NCBI GenBank assembly: GCA_950295325.1
Contig: OX485807.1
Coordinates: 30,661,666-30,725,665 of the forward strand
Source: Polytrichum commune
Lineage: Eukaryota > Streptophyta > Polytrichopsida > Polytrichales > Polytrichaceae
Reading direction: 5' to 3'
DNA: 64,000 bases
The notes beneath the pieces are model-generated. The model had not been told where the DNA came from. It did not search any database and was given only the letters and a program-made list of their open reading frames with translations. Below, in pieces: positions 61,711-64,000 of this stretch; within the stretch, counting starts at the first letter, position 1, and each line of letters starts with the position of its first letter. The translations under genes were made by a program, and so were the position numbers.

Positions 61711-62060
61711 CCATACAACACTTAAGCCTTACAAATAAACCTTAAACCACTCAAAATAATCAAGTCATATACCTTCGAAATGTAAACACCTCCAAACCTC
61801 TCAAATAAACTCCTCAACACTCAAGTTTCTCAAGTTAGATGCTCTTGGAGTCTAAACATCTTCAATGCTCTCACATAAATTTCTCAATAGTCAAGCCTCT
61901 CATGTTAGATGCTCTTGGAGTCTAAACACCTTCAAAATTCTTTAATAAGCCCTTAAACGCCCAAAATACTCAATCCAAATGCTTTCAAAATCTAAACACC
62001 TCCAAACCTCTCAATAAGCCTCTCAACACTCAAAAAACTCAAATCATATGCTCTTGCATT
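61711..62060 (+). repeat. 70-bp tandem repeat, about five units
   Basis: Units start at 61711, 61781, 61851, 61921 and 61991, exactly 70 bp apart. They carry TCTAAACACCTCCAAACCTC, CTCAACACTCAA and AGATGCTCTTGGAG with moderate divergence. The sequence before (61230-61710) has looser CTCAAAT repeats. Confidence 0.85.
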
Positions 62061-62822
62061 AAACAAACATTCAAGCAAAAACACAAGACAAAGAAACACT
62101 TATACCAACCAAATGCGCCTTTGGATACCTCCAATGCTCCGAAGCTCCCAATCGCCAACCCTTCAAAATCCACTCTGCAACCTTAAAGCAATCAAATCTC
62201 TAGGCATTTTACTTGCATACGTGGGCCCATAACCTATTGGAAGTCAATAAAACTAGAGATGAAAATGCACAAGCAAGAAAACATACACAAATGCATATGA
62301 ACAATGTTTGGAGTGGGATGATCTCATGTTCTCCTTGCTTTGCCTTTATTGTTTTTCTTCTTTTCCTTGGTTCATACAAACAATATGGGATAACTCATAT
62401 CCCTCTCGGACCAACATTGTGGCCTTATTCTAATCTTATTGTTTCTCATGCCTCTTCCATTACATTTTATTAATTACAAGCAATCTATTGCTCTACCTTC
62501 TACGATTCCTTCTAGTATTACATTTCTATTGACTATGAGCAATCTAATGCTCCGGCTTCAACAAGGGTGGCAGTCTGCAACTTGGGCTGTGATGGCAAGG
62601 CAATTGTTGGGGGTGGATGGCACTGATGCTTAGGGTTGGAGGCTGCAAGTGTTGATTTTTGGGTATCATAGTGCTCGGTAGTGTTGCACTCATGTTAGAG
62701 GTTTTGTGCTTGATACTTTGCATCTATTTGTATATTTGTGTTGTCTTTGAATTCAATTTATGGTGGCGGTCAATATGCCTATGAGGATATGAGATCTAGC
62801 TTGCTCCCAAGCAAAGGAGAGA
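62061..62822. other. No gene recognised
   Basis: A short protein-like patch near 62535-62633 (+, MLRLQQGWQSATWAVMARQL) may belong to the element downstream but is too short to assign. Confidence 0.3.
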
Positions 62823-63908
62823 TTGCAAGCATTTCTAAAATATAATGAGGCCTCCGTCAACATTGCACTGGGAAGTGTGCATATAGATGTTAGACTTGTC
62901 AATTTGAAGAAGTTTATTGAGGAGAATTGTATTGTGGGCTTGCGCTTGGTGGAGAAGGGTGGTGCATTGACACGCAAACATTTCCAAATGGTTGTGAAGG
63001 GCAACTTTAGTAGCCTACAAGTGTTGAACAAAACAATTAAGGCTACCTTAGCTTGGGATGCAAGTCCCCCAATGCATCATGTTGTTTCTTGCAAGAAATT
63101 GAAGGGATGAAGGTTTGCACACTTTCAAGGGCATGATGGGTTATTGCATGAAGAAAAATGATGATGAGCATTTTCAGTTTGTTCATCTTAATGTTTCAAC
63201 CAATGATATGAATGAAGGTAAGCTAGAGTACGCAAAATTCGAGAAAATTGGCTTGAACAATTGCGTGTGTCTATCTCATACCAACATTTTACAAAGTGCT
63301 CACCAATGGGCATGATTTTTTTTGTGAAAAACACTTGGATGTCACGCTACCGAGAACTTTGTACCACATGTACAAGAGTGATCAACTTTACCCAAATCCA
63401 ACTTGGCTTATTCCCTTGAGGTATGCCGGCATGGAGGTCAAGCATGTGGCTTTGATATGGAAAATCATGATGGGTCCTACCAACATTGACATGGAAAACA
63501 TATCCAACGTTTTCTTCGACTCCATTTTGGGTGTTGTGAACATGAGATATTTTAATGCGCAACAAATCGCAATGGATCATCAGGAGGAAGAGCAAGACCA
63601 ATCATGCATCATACAATAATCGTGACATCCATGGCACAAGGAACCCAGTTTTGAGCGACTTGAGGGAGCTATGGCTTGAGGAAGATTTATGTGTAGGAGT
63701 TGGAGAGGGAGTTGGTGAGTCTTCGCCTCCAGAGTGTGTTGGTCCTGTAAAGCCTTCTACCATTAGCGGACCGGTAAGGAACTCCGTGTTCTCTTGCCAC
63801 GCTCTTTGTTGGGTCGGGTGCCCGTGTATGTTCTTGTCAAGGGCCTATAGGGTAACAACATCGACAAAGCCTTTTAGAGCCACTTCACACACAAGCCAAG
63901 AGCCGTGA
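62823..63908 (+). pseudogene. HUH-endonuclease (Rep-like) relic of a rolling-circle-type element
   Basis: Four consecutive open stretches lie in frames 0, 1, 2 and 0: 62823-63110, 63115-63315, 63296-63619 and 63555-63908. The first has an HFQ (HUH/HUQ-type metal-binding) motif with His at 62979-62981 in a TRKHFQMVVKGNF context. The second has GYCMKK with a Tyr at 63142-63144, placed like the catalytic YxxK of Rep proteins. The third reads like the downstream part (NPTWLIPLRYAGMEVK). HUH enzymes nick and join single-stranded DNA to start rolling-circle replication or transposition. At least three frameshifts make it inactive, and it may continue past the window. Whether it derives from a Replitron-like transposon, a Helitron relative or an old virus-like insertion cannot be told here. 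Confidence 0.5.
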
Positions 63909-64000
63909 CCATGACATTGTGAGAGCCCGAAAAAAAGTGTCCGAAGGCTGTCCCAAGACACCTCCAAAATCATGTAGTGTGGTCATGGATTTTCAAGTGT

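Overview
This is nuclear DNA from a land plant. The first 12.7 kb holds most of a PRP8 gene (U5 snRNP splicing factor) whose protein is plant-type, for example in its MPN-domain end and in the stretch [15 protein letters not shown]. The gene has 21 exons in the window, short introns and GT-AG or GC-AG splice sites. The remaining 51 kb is AT-rich and has no intact gene that I can recognise. It is filled with decayed transposons, small non-autonomous elements and tandem repeats, as expected of a large, repeat-rich plant genome. The species cannot be told from sequence alone.

Layout. 1-12712 (+): PRP8, open at its 5' end; about 150 N-terminal residues lie outside. Introns 3 and 8 are GC-AG. Intron 15 (7864-10027) is far longer than the others and carries a 127-bp tandem array. 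Each unit has a conserved 72-nt core with C/D-box snoRNA features and an 11-nt antisense element matching plant 18S rRNA next to a D-type box. 13534-14252: a GC-rich, frameshifted coding relic that I cannot name. 14.3-29 kb: repeats, microsatellites, a G-tract element with a 9-bp target duplication (16876-17211) and a terminal-inverted-repeat element with a TA duplication (19196-19582). 29.1-32.4 kb (-): a broken coding region of unknown family. 32.7-42 kb: two copies of a 0.8-1.0 kb LTR-like repeat (a third lies at 60292), a hAT-type element with an 8-bp duplication, a 257-bp satellite and two hairpin elements. 46.5-50 kb: a dead PIF/Harbinger transposon with its Myb/NAM-like ORF on + and its DDE transposase on -. 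50.5-53.4 kb: a candidate LTR with a tRNA-iMet primer-binding site, a Tourist-like MITE with inner hairpins, a LINE RT fragment and a second hAT-type element. 55-57 kb: inverted repeats and a 42-bp GC-rich tandem array. 60.3-64 kb: the third LTR copy, a 70-bp tandem array, and a frameshifted HUH-endonuclease (Rep-like) relic that runs towards the window end.

How the parts relate. The only cellular gene is PRP8. If the intronic array is real, splicing of this spliceosome-core transcript would also release many copies of one rRNA-methylation guide, so one locus would serve both the spliceosome and ribosome biogenesis. The other elements look like independent insertions, several with clear target-site duplications.
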